DNA of 64,000 nucleotides, taken from NCBI RefSeq assembly GCF_900187065.1, contig NZ_LT906483.1, forward strand, positions 868,001 through 932,000, read 5' to 3'. Shown here one piece after another: positions 1-7,277 of this stretch. The notes beneath the pieces were generated by a model. That model was given only the letters and a program-made list of their open reading frames with translations, did no database searches and was not told where the DNA came from. Position 1 is the first letter of the stretch. Each line of letters begins with the position of its first letter. The stretch comes from Mycolicibacterium thermoresistibile (lineage in GTDB: Bacteria > Actinomycetota > Actinomycetes > Mycobacteriales > Mycobacteriaceae). The translations under genes and the position numbers were made by a program.

Positions 1-137
1 ATCGCTCCGTCGATTCCCAGACTCGTCGAGTGCGGACTACGTCGGTTGCGCCGCTGACCGCGTCGGCGATGTCCGGGTTCGGAATGCGGTCAGCCGATCT
101 GAACGGGCCCGAGGCGATTCCGAAATCGTCTCGAACG
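1..137. other. Left flank, no gene recognised
   Basis: No convincing coding region is visible here. An inverted repeat, GCTGACCGC at 53-61 and GCGGTCAGC at 86-94, could be the transcription terminator of the gntR gene. Before the IS insertion it would have lain about 45-85 bases beyond the gntR stop codon. Confidence 0.3.
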
Positions 138-143
138 ACTAGG
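138..143. repeat. Target-site duplication, left copy (ACTAGG)
   Basis: ACTAGG directly abuts the left end of the IS element and is repeated exactly at 1218-1223. It matches the NCTAGN target described for IS481 of Bordetella. It contains the stop codon of the transposase, read on the minus strand. Confidence 0.85.
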
Positions 144-1110
144 TGTTCTTCACGGGTAGGTTGTGAACGCGTAGGCGGTCGATAGGTGTCATTCCGCCGA
201 TGCCGGTGTGGGGTCGGTGGTGATTGTAGTGATGCAGCCAGTGCTGGTAGGTTCCGGCGCGTTCGGCCTCAGAGCGGTAGGTCTGCGCATAGGCCCATTC
301 AGTGGTCAGGGTGCGGTTGAATCGCTCGACTTTGCCGTTGGTCTGCGGCCGGTAGGGCCGGGTCCTCTTGTGGGCGATGTCGGGGCCGAGCGCTTCAGCG
401 AAATTCTTTGACCGGTAACAGGATCCATTGTCGGTCAACACCCGCTTGACGGTAATGCCATGGTCGGCGAAGAACGCGCTGGCGCGTTTCCAGAACCCCG
501 CGGCGGTTTCTTTGCGTTCGTCGGCGAGGTCCTCGGAATACGCCAGCCGGGAGTGGTCATCAACGGCGTGGTGCAAGAACGTGTATCCCATGCCGCAGCG
601 GTTGCGCCGGCCGGCTTGGCGACCCAGCTTGCGATGGCCGCCCCCGTCGGGGATGCGGCCCAGTTTCTTGACGTCGACATGGACCAAGTCGCCGGGAGCC
701 GGGTGCTCATAGCGGCGGGGTTTGGGCCGGCGTACCGGCAACCCGGTGTTCTGGTCCAGGTGCCGCAGCAATGGCATGCGGTAGCGGCGTAACACCGCTT
801 CTACCGTTGACCGCGCCAACCGCAAATGGGCGGCGATACGATGTGGGCCCCACCGCCGGGTGAAGCGCAGGTTGACGATGCGCCGCTCACGTCGTTTCGG
901 CAACCGCAACGGACTGCGATGCGGCCGGCTGGGCCGGTCTACCATCGCTGCTTCGCCACCGTCGCGATAACGGTCGGCCCATTTCTTGGCTGTGGCCACC
1001 GAACATTGGAACCGCTCAGCAGCGCGCCGCAAACTCCAGCCCTGATCAACAACAGCCTGCGCAAGCCGCAACCGCCCACGAGGAGTCAACGAAGCATTAG
1101 CGTGGACCAT
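139..1110 (-). CDS. IS481-family transposase
   Basis: 323 residues, with an N-terminal helix-turn-helix region (about 10-75, typical 'RLRLAQAVVDQGWSLRRAAE' opening) and a DDE/RNase H-like integrase core (about 135-310). Recognisable elements are the HVDVKKLGRIPDGGGHRKLG segment, DDHSRLAYSE, 'VLTDNGSCYR' and the late 'PYRPQTNGKVERFNRTL' block carrying the catalytic Glu. Length and motifs are normal for the family, so the enzyme looks intact. The stop codon (139-141) lies outside the IS, inside the duplicated target ACTAGG. The ribosome binding site is buried in a hairpin directly upstream (1111-1170). Confidence 0.93.
   Translation of the reverse strand: MVHANASLTPRGRLRLAQAVVDQGWSLRRAAERFQCSVATAKKWADRYRDGGEAAMVDRPSRPHRSPLRLPKRRERRIVNLRFTRRWGPHRIAAHLRLARSTVEAVLRRYRMPLLRHLDQNTGLPVRRPKPRRYEHPAPGDLVHVDVKKLGRIPDGGGHRKLGRQAGRRNRCGMGYTFLHHAVDDHSRLAYSEDLADERKETAAGFWKRASAFFADHGITVKRVLTDNGSCYRSKNFAEALGPDIAHKRTRPYRPQTNGKVERFNRTLTTEWAYAQTYRSEAERAGTYQHWLHHYNHHRPHTGIGGMTPIDRLRVHNLPVKNT
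144..169. repeat. IS terminal inverted repeat, left
   Basis: The repeat starts TGTTC and ends with the 12-bp block AGGTTGTGAACG (158-169), which is exactly complementary to 1192-1203 at the other end. Confidence 0.85.
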
Positions 1111-1170
1111 GAGGACCTCTCGGTAATCGGATGTGCGTGTTTGGTAACCACACCGATACCGGAGGTCCTC
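1111..1170 (-). promoter_or_regulatory. Hairpin occluding the transposase ribosome binding site
   Basis: This is a long imperfect inverted repeat directly before the transposase ATG. Its arms pair as GAGGACCTC/GAGGTCCTC (9 bp), CGGTA/TACCG, TCGG/CCGA and TGTG/CACA, separated by single unpaired bases, around a 13-nt loop at 1136-1148. On the transcript the AGAGG ribosome binding site lies in the stem, five bases before the start codon. A message reading in from outside would therefore fold and be poorly translated, a strategy known from other IS elements. The regulatory role is inferred. Confidence 0.6.
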
Positions 1171-1191
1171 ACCTACTTCCGCTCACCACGC

Positions 1192-1217
1192 CGTTCACAA
1201 CCTGTCTGGGAGTTACA
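1192..1217. repeat. IS terminal inverted repeat, right
   Basis: On the minus strand it reads TGTAACTCCCAGAC followed by the shared block AGGTTGTGAACG. It pairs with 144-169. Confidence 0.85.
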
Positions 1218-1223
1218 ACTAGG
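1218..1223. repeat. Target-site duplication, right copy (ACTAGG)
   Basis: Exact second copy of the 6 bp at 138-143. Bases 1219-1221 are the stop codon (minus strand) of the GntR-type regulator. Confidence 0.85.
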
Positions 1224-1995
1224 CCCCCGCGCCGTCGCGGTCCGCCTCCTCGGGTGGGAGGTAGTACGGTGACAGGTCCTCGTCGATGTGGCGCGTGGCG
1301 AGTTCGTACGCGAGGTTCTCATCGCCTGCCAGGATCGCCTTCAGCAGCTCCTGATGGGCCCGTTGGTTGCGTTCCCAGAACTCCAACCCGGGGACCGTCC
1401 GCCGGAACTTGCTGCGGGCCACCGCAGATACCGGACGCCCCATCGCCTCGAGCAGCTTGTTGCCCGACGCCCGCAGGATCGCGCTGTGAAAGTCCGCGCT
1501 CTGCTGCATCGCGGCCTCCTGATCGGCGGGGTCCACCATGGCCGCGGTGCGTTTGAGCTCCTCGACCTGATCGCCACCACGCGCGGCCGCGGCCAGCGCC
1601 GCGGCCGGCCCCTCCAGCGCCCGCATCGCCTGCAGAAATGATCGCGCGTCAACCTGATTGGTCAGTGCCAGCATGCTGAACGAGGTATTGAACATCCCCT
1701 CGAGTCGCTCGGAATCCGGCACCGCGACGAAAGCGCCTCCTTGTATCCCGCGGCGGGTCTCGATCAGGTGCTCGGTGGTGAGGATGCGCAACGCCTCCCG
1801 GATCGTGCTGCGGCTCACGCCGAGCAACGGTGCCATCTCGGCCTCCGACGGCAGCTTCTGGCCGACGGCCAGATCCCCGCGCAAGATCAGGTCCCGCAGT
1901 TGATCGGCCACCTGGATATAGGACGACTGCACCCTGCGCAGCGGCGGCAACCCGGAGGGCCGGGATGCGCCGGTCGGCGTCGTCTTCGCAGCCAT
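1219..1995 (-). CDS. FadR-subfamily GntR transcriptional regulator
   Basis: 258 residues. The N-terminal winged helix (about 23-90) contains the typical GntR sequence 'LPSEAEMAPLLGVSRSTIRE'. The C-terminal all-helical FCD effector domain (about 105-245) keeps the metal-binding histidines in ADFHSAI, RAHQELL and ATRHIDED. Such proteins usually repress catabolic genes until an acyl-CoA or organic acid binds. It lies just downstream of the SDR gene on the same strand and next to a divergent degradation operon, so it is the likely local regulator. A palindrome upstream of its start (2028-2044) suggests autoregulation. The IS element inserted exactly at its stop codon. Confidence 0.9.
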   Translation of the reverse strand: MAAKTTPTGASRPSGLPPLRRVQSSYIQVADQLRDLILRGDLAVGQKLPSEAEMAPLLGVSRSTIREALRILTTEHLIETRRGIQGGAFVAVPDSERLEGMFNTSFSMLALTNQVDARSFLQAMRALEGPAAALAAAARGGDQVEELKRTAAMVDPADQEAAMQQSADFHSAILRASGNKLLEAMGRPVSAVARSKFRRTVPGLEFWERNQRAHQELLKAILAGDENLAYELATRHIDEDLSPYYLPPEEADRDGAGA

Positions 1996-2027
1996 CTGAA
2001 CCCCCTGTTACGTCGAGTGCCTCAATT

Positions 2028-2044
2028 GTAACGTCAGACGTAAC
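2028..2044. promoter_or_regulatory. Candidate GntR operator upstream of gntR
   Basis: GTAACGTCAGACGTAAC is a 17-bp palindrome with one mismatch around a central A (core ACGTC-A-GACGT). The half-site GTTACGTC recurs at 2007-2014. It lies 33-49 bases before the gntR start and resembles palindromes at 2900-2917 and 8870-8886. Confidence 0.5.
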
Positions 2045-2095
2045 CATTGCGCGGTTACGCCGGATATGACATGCCGGTCGTCGGCGCTGAGCGGG

Positions 2096-2860
2096 TCAAT
2101 CCCGCCCGCCATCGACGGTGATGACGGCTCCCGAGGTGAAACTGGCGGCGTCAGAGGCGAGGTACAGAGCTGTGCCGACGATCTCCCGCGGATCACCGAT
2201 CCGTCCCAGCGCGGTCTGGTCCACAACCCTCGCCACGGCCTCGGCGCTCCAGTACTCACTCACATCGGTGGCGAATGCGCCCGGCATGATCGCGTTGACC
2301 CGGACGTGCGGTCCGTACTCTTTCGCCAGCGCCGCCGTCATCGCGTTCAAGCCCGCCTTGGCCGCGGCGTAGGGGACGATGTCGGCGGTCGGACGGACCG
2401 CGCCGATGCTGCTGAGGTTGATGACCGACCCGCCGCCGTTGTCGACCATGGCGGGGGCGAGCAGCGCCGTCAATCGAAACGGCGCACGCAGGTTCACGGC
2501 CAGCGTCTTCTCCCACATCGTCTCGGTGATGTCGGCGACCTTGTCGTAGAGCGGCGACATCCCGGCGTTGTTGACCAGGACGTCGACATGGCCGAACGTC
2601 GCCAGCGCCCGGTCGGCGAGCGCATCGAGTTCCGCCCATCTGCCGACATGACACGGCATCGGGACCGCCCGAACGGCAAAGGTTCGACCAATCTCCTCGG
2701 CGGCGCGTCGGCAGGATTCCTCGTCGCGACTGGAGATGATGACGTCTGCACCGGCGCCGGCGAAGGCCCGGGCCATCTCGAATCCCAGCCCCCGGCTACC
2801 GCCGGTCACCAGGGCCACCTTGCCGTCGAGGCGGAACGCCGCCAGTGGATCCGGCGTCAT
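2096..2860 (-). CDS. SDR-family NAD(P)-dependent oxidoreductase
   Basis: 254 residues, a normal length for classical short-chain dehydrogenases. The Rossmann motif TGGSRGLG is at 19-26, NNAG at 97-100, the catalytic Ser near 150 in VINLSSIG, and Tyr164/Lys168 in YAAAK. The ATG at 2860 is chosen because GGGAGG lies 6-7 bases upstream; an ATG nine codons earlier has no such site. The substrate is unknown. The position, divergent to the crotonase/acyl-CoA dehydrogenase operon and followed by gntR, suggests oxidation of a hydroxyl intermediate (for example a 3-hydroxyacyl-CoA) of the same pathway. Confidence 0.9.
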   Translation of the reverse strand: MTPDPLAAFRLDGKVALVTGGSRGLGFEMARAFAGAGADVIISSRDEESCRRAAEEIGRTFAVRAVPMPCHVGRWAELDALADRALATFGHVDVLVNNAGMSPLYDKVADITETMWEKTLAVNLRAPFRLTALLAPAMVDNGGGSVINLSSIGAVRPTADIVPYAAAKAGLNAMTAALAKEYGPHVRVNAIMPGAFATDVSEYWSAEAVARVVDQTALGRIGDPREIVGTALYLASDAASFTSGAVITVDGGRD

Positions 2861-2899
2861 CGCGCCTCCCTTCCCATACGGTTGCACATGCTTGTAGGG

Positions 2900-2917
2900 T
2901 ATACCTCAGACGTTTTA
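2900..2917. promoter_or_regulatory. Candidate GntR operator in the divergent promoter region
   Basis: TATACCTCAGACGTTTTA is an imperfect palindrome around a central A. It shares CTCAGACGT-type bases with the better site at 2028-2044. It sits between the divergent SDR (start 2860) and crotonase (start 2958) genes. Confidence 0.35.
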
Positions 2918-2957
2918 TCGGTAATCCCTGCCACAACCCCGTCAGAAGGAGATGCAG

Positions 2958-3869
2958 ATGACTGAGCGGACGGGTGCGGAGTACTCCTACGTGACCTACG
3001 AGGTCCTCGACGAAGGGCGCATCGCGCGGATCATGATGAACCGTCCCCGTCAGCGCAACGCGCAGAACCGGGGTCTGCTGGTCGAACTGGACGACGCATT
3101 CATGCGCGCCGAACGGGACGACGATGTCCGGGTGGTGATCCTCGGCGGGATCGGACCGATGTTCTCCTCGGGGCACGACCTGGGCAGCAGCGATGACCGG
3201 GCCGAACGATCCGGTGGGCCGGCGGGGCACCCGACATATCTGTTCAACGGCGGCAGTCGGCAGGGCACCGAGCAGCGGATGCTGCAGGAATGGCATTACT
3301 ACTTCGAGAATGCCCGGCGTTGGCGCAATCTCAAGAAGATCACCATCGCCGAGACCCACGGGCCGGTGTTGGCCGCGGGCCTGATGATCGCATGGACCTG
3401 TGATCTCATCGTGGCCACCCCGACCACCACCTTCGCCGACGTCGTCGGTACCCGGATCGGTATGTGCGGTGTCGAATACTTCGCCCACCCGTGGGAGCTG
3501 GGCCCACGCCGAGCCAAGGAGCTGCTGCTCACCGGGGACTCGCTGGACGCCCACACCGCCCACCAGTGGGGAATGGTCAGCAGGATCTTTCCAGATGACG
3601 AACTACAAAAGCGCACAATGGAATTGGCCCAGAGGATCGCGGGACTGCCGACCGTCACCGCCCTGCTGATCAAGGAGGCGGTGAACCAGTCGGTGGACAA
3701 CATGGGCTTCTACAACGCGCTCAACGCCTGCTTCTCGCTGCACCAGATCAACCACGCGCACTGGGCCGAGGTCACCGGAGGGGAGAGCCACCTCGGAACG
3801 CCCGAATTCGGGGTGCCGCGCTGGCAGGATGCCGGTCCCATCCTGCCGCGACCGATGAGCGAGGCATGA
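2958..3869 (+). CDS. Crotonase-superfamily protein lacking both canonical catalytic glutamates
   Basis: 303 residues, longer than the usual 260. The first half of the crotonase fold is clear ('RIMMNRPRQRNAQN', GPMFSSGHDL). Normally a GGG-x-E-L and an F-x-x-P-E motif supply the two catalytic Glu. Here the equivalent stretches read GPVLAAGLMIAWTCDL and FADVVGTRIG, with Met and Val or Gly in those places. Plain hydration of an enoyl-CoA is therefore doubtful; isomerase, hydrolase or ring-cleaving chemistry is possible. An AGAAGGAG ribosome site at 2944-2951 favours the ATG at 2958 over the one at 2952. It is the first gene of a tightly packed operon, one base before the LLM gene. Confidence 0.85.
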   Translation: MTERTGAEYSYVTYEVLDEGRIARIMMNRPRQRNAQNRGLLVELDDAFMRAERDDDVRVVILGGIGPMFSSGHDLGSSDDRAERSGGPAGHPTYLFNGGSRQGTEQRMLQEWHYYFENARRWRNLKKITIAETHGPVLAAGLMIAWTCDLIVATPTTTFADVVGTRIGMCGVEYFAHPWELGPRRAKELLLTGDSLDAHTAHQWGMVSRIFPDDELQKRTMELAQRIAGLPTVTALLIKEAVNQSVDNMGFYNALNACFSLHQINHAHWAEVTGGESHLGTPEFGVPRWQDAGPILPRPMSEA

Positions 3870-3870
3870 G

Positions 3871-4761
3871 GTGAAGTTCGGGATCTCGCTGTTCCCGCTG
3901 CGTCCCCGCCAGATGGTGGACGTGGCGGTGGCAGCGGAACGGCTGGGGTATGACTCCGTCTGGCTCGGCGAGCACGTCGTCACCCCGATCCACAGTGACT
4001 CGACGTTCCCCTATGCCGAGGACGACGCCCACGCCGCTTTCCACGGGCAACTGCCCTTCTACGATCCGTTCGCCGCGCTCGGCTACCTGGCGGCGCAGAC
4101 CAGCACCTTACGCTTGGTTCTTTCGATCTCCATTGTCCCGGTACATGATCCATTTCATCTGGCCCGATCGGTGACAACACTCGACCTGTTCTCCGAAGGT
4201 CGGTTCTGGTTCGGAATGGGCGCCGGTTGGCTGCGTGAGGAATTCGAGATCCTGCAGAAACCGTTCGATGGCCGCGGCCGGATCCTCGACGAGACGATCG
4301 ACATCATGAACCGGCTGTTCACCCAGGACGTCACCACGTACCGGGGCCGGCACTTCACCGTCCCGCCGGTCGGCCTGCAACCGAAACCGCTCACCCGGCC
4401 GCACCCGCCCTATCTCTTCGGCGGCCACAGCCGTAAAGCGCTCGAACGCGCCGCAGCCCGCGGACAGGGCTGGCTGTCGAGCGGCATGAGCCCGGAGCGA
4501 AACGCCGAGGCGATCGCCTTCCTGCGCCGGGAGCGTCGGCGGCTGGGAGTGGACGATCAACCCTTCGAATGCAGCACCCACCTCGTCGGTCCGGTCGACC
4601 GCGGACTCGTCGACGCATACAGGGAAGCAGGAGTCGACCGGCTCGTGGTCCGGCCCTGGCGCAAAGGGGGACAAGCCGTCGAGGCGATCACCCGGCTGGC
4701 TGACGACCTCGGCGTGACCCGAACGGATCGGGTCACCGACTGCTCCACGCACACCATCTAG
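3871..4761 (+). CDS. LLM-class, probably F420-dependent oxidoreductase
   Basis: 296 residues with a GTG start one base after the crotonase stop. The sequence begins MKFGISLFPLRPRQ and continues with ERLGYDSVWLGEHV, typical of luciferase-like monooxygenase-fold proteins (TIGR03619-like group). 'RFWFGMGAGWLREEFE' and 'RPHPPYLFGGHSRKALERAA' are further family landmarks. In mycobacteria most members use coenzyme F420, though some use FMN. It would perform a hydride transfer or oxygenation within the operon's degradation route. The substrate cannot be told from sequence. Confidence 0.87.
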   Translation: MKFGISLFPLRPRQMVDVAVAAERLGYDSVWLGEHVVTPIHSDSTFPYAEDDAHAAFHGQLPFYDPFAALGYLAAQTSTLRLVLSISIVPVHDPFHLARSVTTLDLFSEGRFWFGMGAGWLREEFEILQKPFDGRGRILDETIDIMNRLFTQDVTTYRGRHFTVPPVGLQPKPLTRPHPPYLFGGHSRKALERAAARGQGWLSSGMSPERNAEAIAFLRRERRRLGVDDQPFECSTHLVGPVDRGLVDAYREAGVDRLVVRPWRKGGQAVEAITRLADDLGVTRTDRVTDCSTHTI

Positions 4762-4774
4762 GAGAGAGGCAACC

Positions 4775-6097
4775 ATGAGCTGGGACTTCTCCACCGACTC
4801 CGAGTATCAGGAGAAGCTGGACTGGGCCGAAGACTTCGTCCGGCGCGAGATCTTTCCGCTGGAAGCCCTGGAACTTCCGCAGCAGCAACTGGTGGAGGCG
4901 ATCACCCCGCTCCAGCAGGAAGTCAAGCGGCAGGGCCTGTGGGCCGCGCACCTGCCGCCGGAGATGGGCGGCGGAGGTTTCGGGCAGGTTCGACTCGGTC
5001 TGTTGCACGAGATCATCGGGATGTCCTCACTCGCGCCGGTCGTGTTCGGCAACAACGCACCGGATTCGGGGAATGCGGAGTTGCTGGCGATCGGGATCGA
5101 GGAGAATCCGGAGTCGGCGTGGCAGCGGGAGAAATGGCTGGAGCCGCTGCTCGACGGCCGGATCCGCAGCGCGTTCTCGATGACCGAACCCGGTGCCGGC
5201 GCAGACCCGACGCTGCTCACCACCACCGCCGAGCTCATCGGAGACGAGTGGGTGATCAACGGCCACAAGTGGTTCACATCCAACGGTTCAGCCGCCGACA
5301 TCCTGCTCGTGATGGCGGTGACCGATCCGGATGCTGCGCCACGGAACCGGATGTCCATACTGGTGGTCCCCCGTGACACCCCGGGGGTGGAGATCGTCCG
5401 GGACATCGGGACGATGCAGCATCCGCACCCCGAGTTCGGTCGGATCGGCAATCACAGTGAAGTGGTCTACCGGGATGTGCGGGTTCCCCGGGAGAACCTC
5501 ATAGGGCTGCGTGGCAACGGTTTCCTGCTGGCACAGAAGAGGTTGGGGCCGGGGCGGATCCATCACTGCATGCGTTGGCTGGGCCAGTCCCGGCGGGCCT
5601 TCGACATGCTGTGCGAACGCTCGGTGTCGCGCTACACCCACGGCTCGCTGTTGTCGGAGAAGCAGACGGTGCAGAACTGGATTGCCGATTCGATGGCCGA
5701 GATGGGTGCCGCCCGGCTGCTGACGCTGCACGCGGCCTGGAAGATCGACACTCAAGGTGTGCAGGCTGCGCTGACCGACATCGCGATCATCAAATTCTAC
5801 GGCGCGCAGGTTCTGTACAACGTCATCGACCGCGCCATCCAGGTGCACGGGTCGTTGGGGGTGACGACCGACCTTCCGTTGGAGGCGATGTACAAGGAGG
5901 CCCGCAACGCACGGATCTACGACGGTCCCGATGAGGTGCACCGGCAGACCGTGGCCCGTCGCGTGCTCCGGAACTACCGATCACGCGAGGTTCCCAGTGA
6001 GCACCTGCCGACCCGGCGCGCCGAAGCTGTGAAGCGCTTCGCCCGCCTGCTGGAGACCGGCGCCGACGTCCTCACCCCGTCCGTGCAGGAGAAGTGA
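4775..6097 (+). CDS. Acyl-CoA dehydrogenase (ACAD10/11-like C-terminus)
   Basis: 440 residues with all three acyl-CoA dehydrogenase domains: an N-terminal helical part, a beta domain with 'SAFSMTEPGAGADPT' and 'INGHKWFTSNGSAADI', and a C-terminal helical domain with 'HGSLGVTTDLPLEAMYK'. Near the end IYDGPDEVHRQTVARR has Asp where short- and medium-chain enzymes have the catalytic Glu of YEGT. This DGPDEVH form is typical of the ACAD10/11-like group. The stop overlaps the start of a second acyl-CoA dehydrogenase (TGATG), so the two may form a heteromeric enzyme, as FadE pairs do in mycobacterial steroid catabolism. That pairing is inferred. Confidence 0.93.
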   Translation: MSWDFSTDSEYQEKLDWAEDFVRREIFPLEALELPQQQLVEAITPLQQEVKRQGLWAAHLPPEMGGGGFGQVRLGLLHEIIGMSSLAPVVFGNNAPDSGNAELLAIGIEENPESAWQREKWLEPLLDGRIRSAFSMTEPGAGADPTLLTTTAELIGDEWVINGHKWFTSNGSAADILLVMAVTDPDAAPRNRMSILVVPRDTPGVEIVRDIGTMQHPHPEFGRIGNHSEVVYRDVRVPRENLIGLRGNGFLLAQKRLGPGRIHHCMRWLGQSRRAFDMLCERSVSRYTHGSLLSEKQTVQNWIADSMAEMGAARLLTLHAAWKIDTQGVQAALTDIAIIKFYGAQVLYNVIDRAIQVHGSLGVTTDLPLEAMYKEARNARIYDGPDEVHRQTVARRVLRNYRSREVPSEHLPTRRAEAVKRFARLLETGADVLTPSVQEK

Positions 6098-7260
6098 TGC
6101 AGCGGACCCTTTATGACTCCGATCACGAGGACTTCCGCGCCGTGGTACGGAACTTCGTTCAGACCCACATCGAGCCGAACGACGAGAAGTTCGCCGCCGA
6201 GGGCCGGCTTAGTCGCGAGCTCTGGCGCGCCGCGGGCGACACCGGCATGCTCGGGCTGTGTGTGCCGGAGCAGTACGGCGGCGCCGGCGTCAACGACTAC
6301 CGGTTCAACGCGGTGATGGACGAAGAACTCACCCGAGCCGGTATGGCTTACGCGTGTGGTCTGGGAGTACACACGCACGTCGTCTCCCAGTACCTGGTGC
6401 ACATGACCACAGAGGAGCAACGGGCCCGCTGGTTACCGGATTTCGTCAGTGGTGAACTGATCACCGCCGTGGCGATGTCGGAGCCGTCGGGGGGATCCGA
6501 TCTGGCGGCGTTACGGACCCGAGCGCGTCGTGACGGCGACCAGTGGGTCATCAACGGCTCGAAGATCTTCATCACCAACGGTGCCACCGCCGACCTGATC
6601 GTGGTGGCCGTGCGCACCGGCGAGGAGACAGGTTCGCGCGGCATCTCGCTGATCGCCGTGGAAGGGGACGCGCCCGGCCTCGACCGCGGACGAACTCTGC
6701 GCAAAATCGGTCAGCACCAGGGTGATACCGCCGAATTGTTCTTCGATGACTGCCGCGTGCCGGTGGCGAACCTCATCGGGGAAGAGGGTGCGGGATTCCG
6801 AGCGATGATGGAGCACCTGGCTCAGGAGCGGCTCGCCTCGGCGGTGTGCAACGTCGCGCACGCCCGCCACGTCCTGGAACTGACATGTCGGTACGTCACC
6901 GAACGGTACGCCTTCGGGGCCAGCCTGGGCGCGCTGCAGCACATCCGGTTCCAGATGGCCGATATGGTCACCGAACTGGACATCATCCAGACCTACGTCG
7001 ACGCGTGCGTCGCGGCGCATGTGCGGGGCGATCTGACCGCGATCGACGCCGCCAAGGCCAAGCTGAAGAGCTCGGACATCCAGAGCCAGATTGTCGACAC
7101 CTGCGTCCAACTGCACGGCGGCTACGGCTACATGGAGGAGTACGAGGTCGCCCGAGCCTGGCGCGACGCCCGCGTGACACGGATCTGGGCCGGCACCAAC
7201 GAGATCATGCGCGAGGTGATCGGCCGCTCGCTCAACCTCAGGGAACCTTCGAAGCACTAG
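6097..7260 (+). CDS. Acyl-CoA dehydrogenase (long-chain/isovaleryl type)
   Basis: 387 residues when started at the ATG overlapping the previous stop. FAD- and substrate-binding landmarks are 'ITAVAMSEPSGGSDLAALRT', 'INGSKIFITNGATADLIVV' and RKIGQHQGDTAELFFDDCRVP. The end reads RIWAGTNEIMREVIGRSL. As in long-chain and isovaleryl enzymes, the late YEGT Glu is absent, so the base is expected on an earlier helix. It oxidises an acyl-CoA to the 2-enoyl-CoA. Translational overlap with the preceding gene suggests a shared reaction or complex. Confidence 0.93.
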   Translation: MQRTLYDSDHEDFRAVVRNFVQTHIEPNDEKFAAEGRLSRELWRAAGDTGMLGLCVPEQYGGAGVNDYRFNAVMDEELTRAGMAYACGLGVHTHVVSQYLVHMTTEEQRARWLPDFVSGELITAVAMSEPSGGSDLAALRTRARRDGDQWVINGSKIFITNGATADLIVVAVRTGEETGSRGISLIAVEGDAPGLDRGRTLRKIGQHQGDTAELFFDDCRVPVANLIGEEGAGFRAMMEHLAQERLASAVCNVAHARHVLELTCRYVTERYAFGASLGALQHIRFQMADMVTELDIIQTYVDACVAAHVRGDLTAIDAAKAKLKSSDIQSQIVDTCVQLHGGYGYMEEYEVARAWRDARVTRIWAGTNEIMREVIGRSLNLREPSKH

Positions 7261-7277
7261 ATTCAAGGCAGGTGGAC

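Larger units (their letters stand above)
144..1217 (-). mobile_element. Complete IS481-family insertion sequence, 1074 bp
   Basis: The element carries one transposase gene on the minus strand. Its ends are imperfect 26-bp inverted repeats (144-169 and 1192-1217) that begin TGT and share the inner 12 bp AGGTTGTGAACG. It is flanked by the 6-bp direct repeat ACTAGG, so the borders are defined from sequence alone. The intact transposase, conserved ends and undecayed target duplication suggest a recent insertion. It landed on the stop codon of the gntR-type gene at 1219-1995 without changing that protein, because the duplicated target restores the stop. No passenger gene is present. Confidence 0.9.

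Noticed and set aside
6846..7277. Upstream extension of the acyl-CoA synthetase frame
   Set aside because: It overlaps the acyl-CoA dehydrogenase gene out of frame and has no family similarity. A good ribosome site marks the ATG at 7278.
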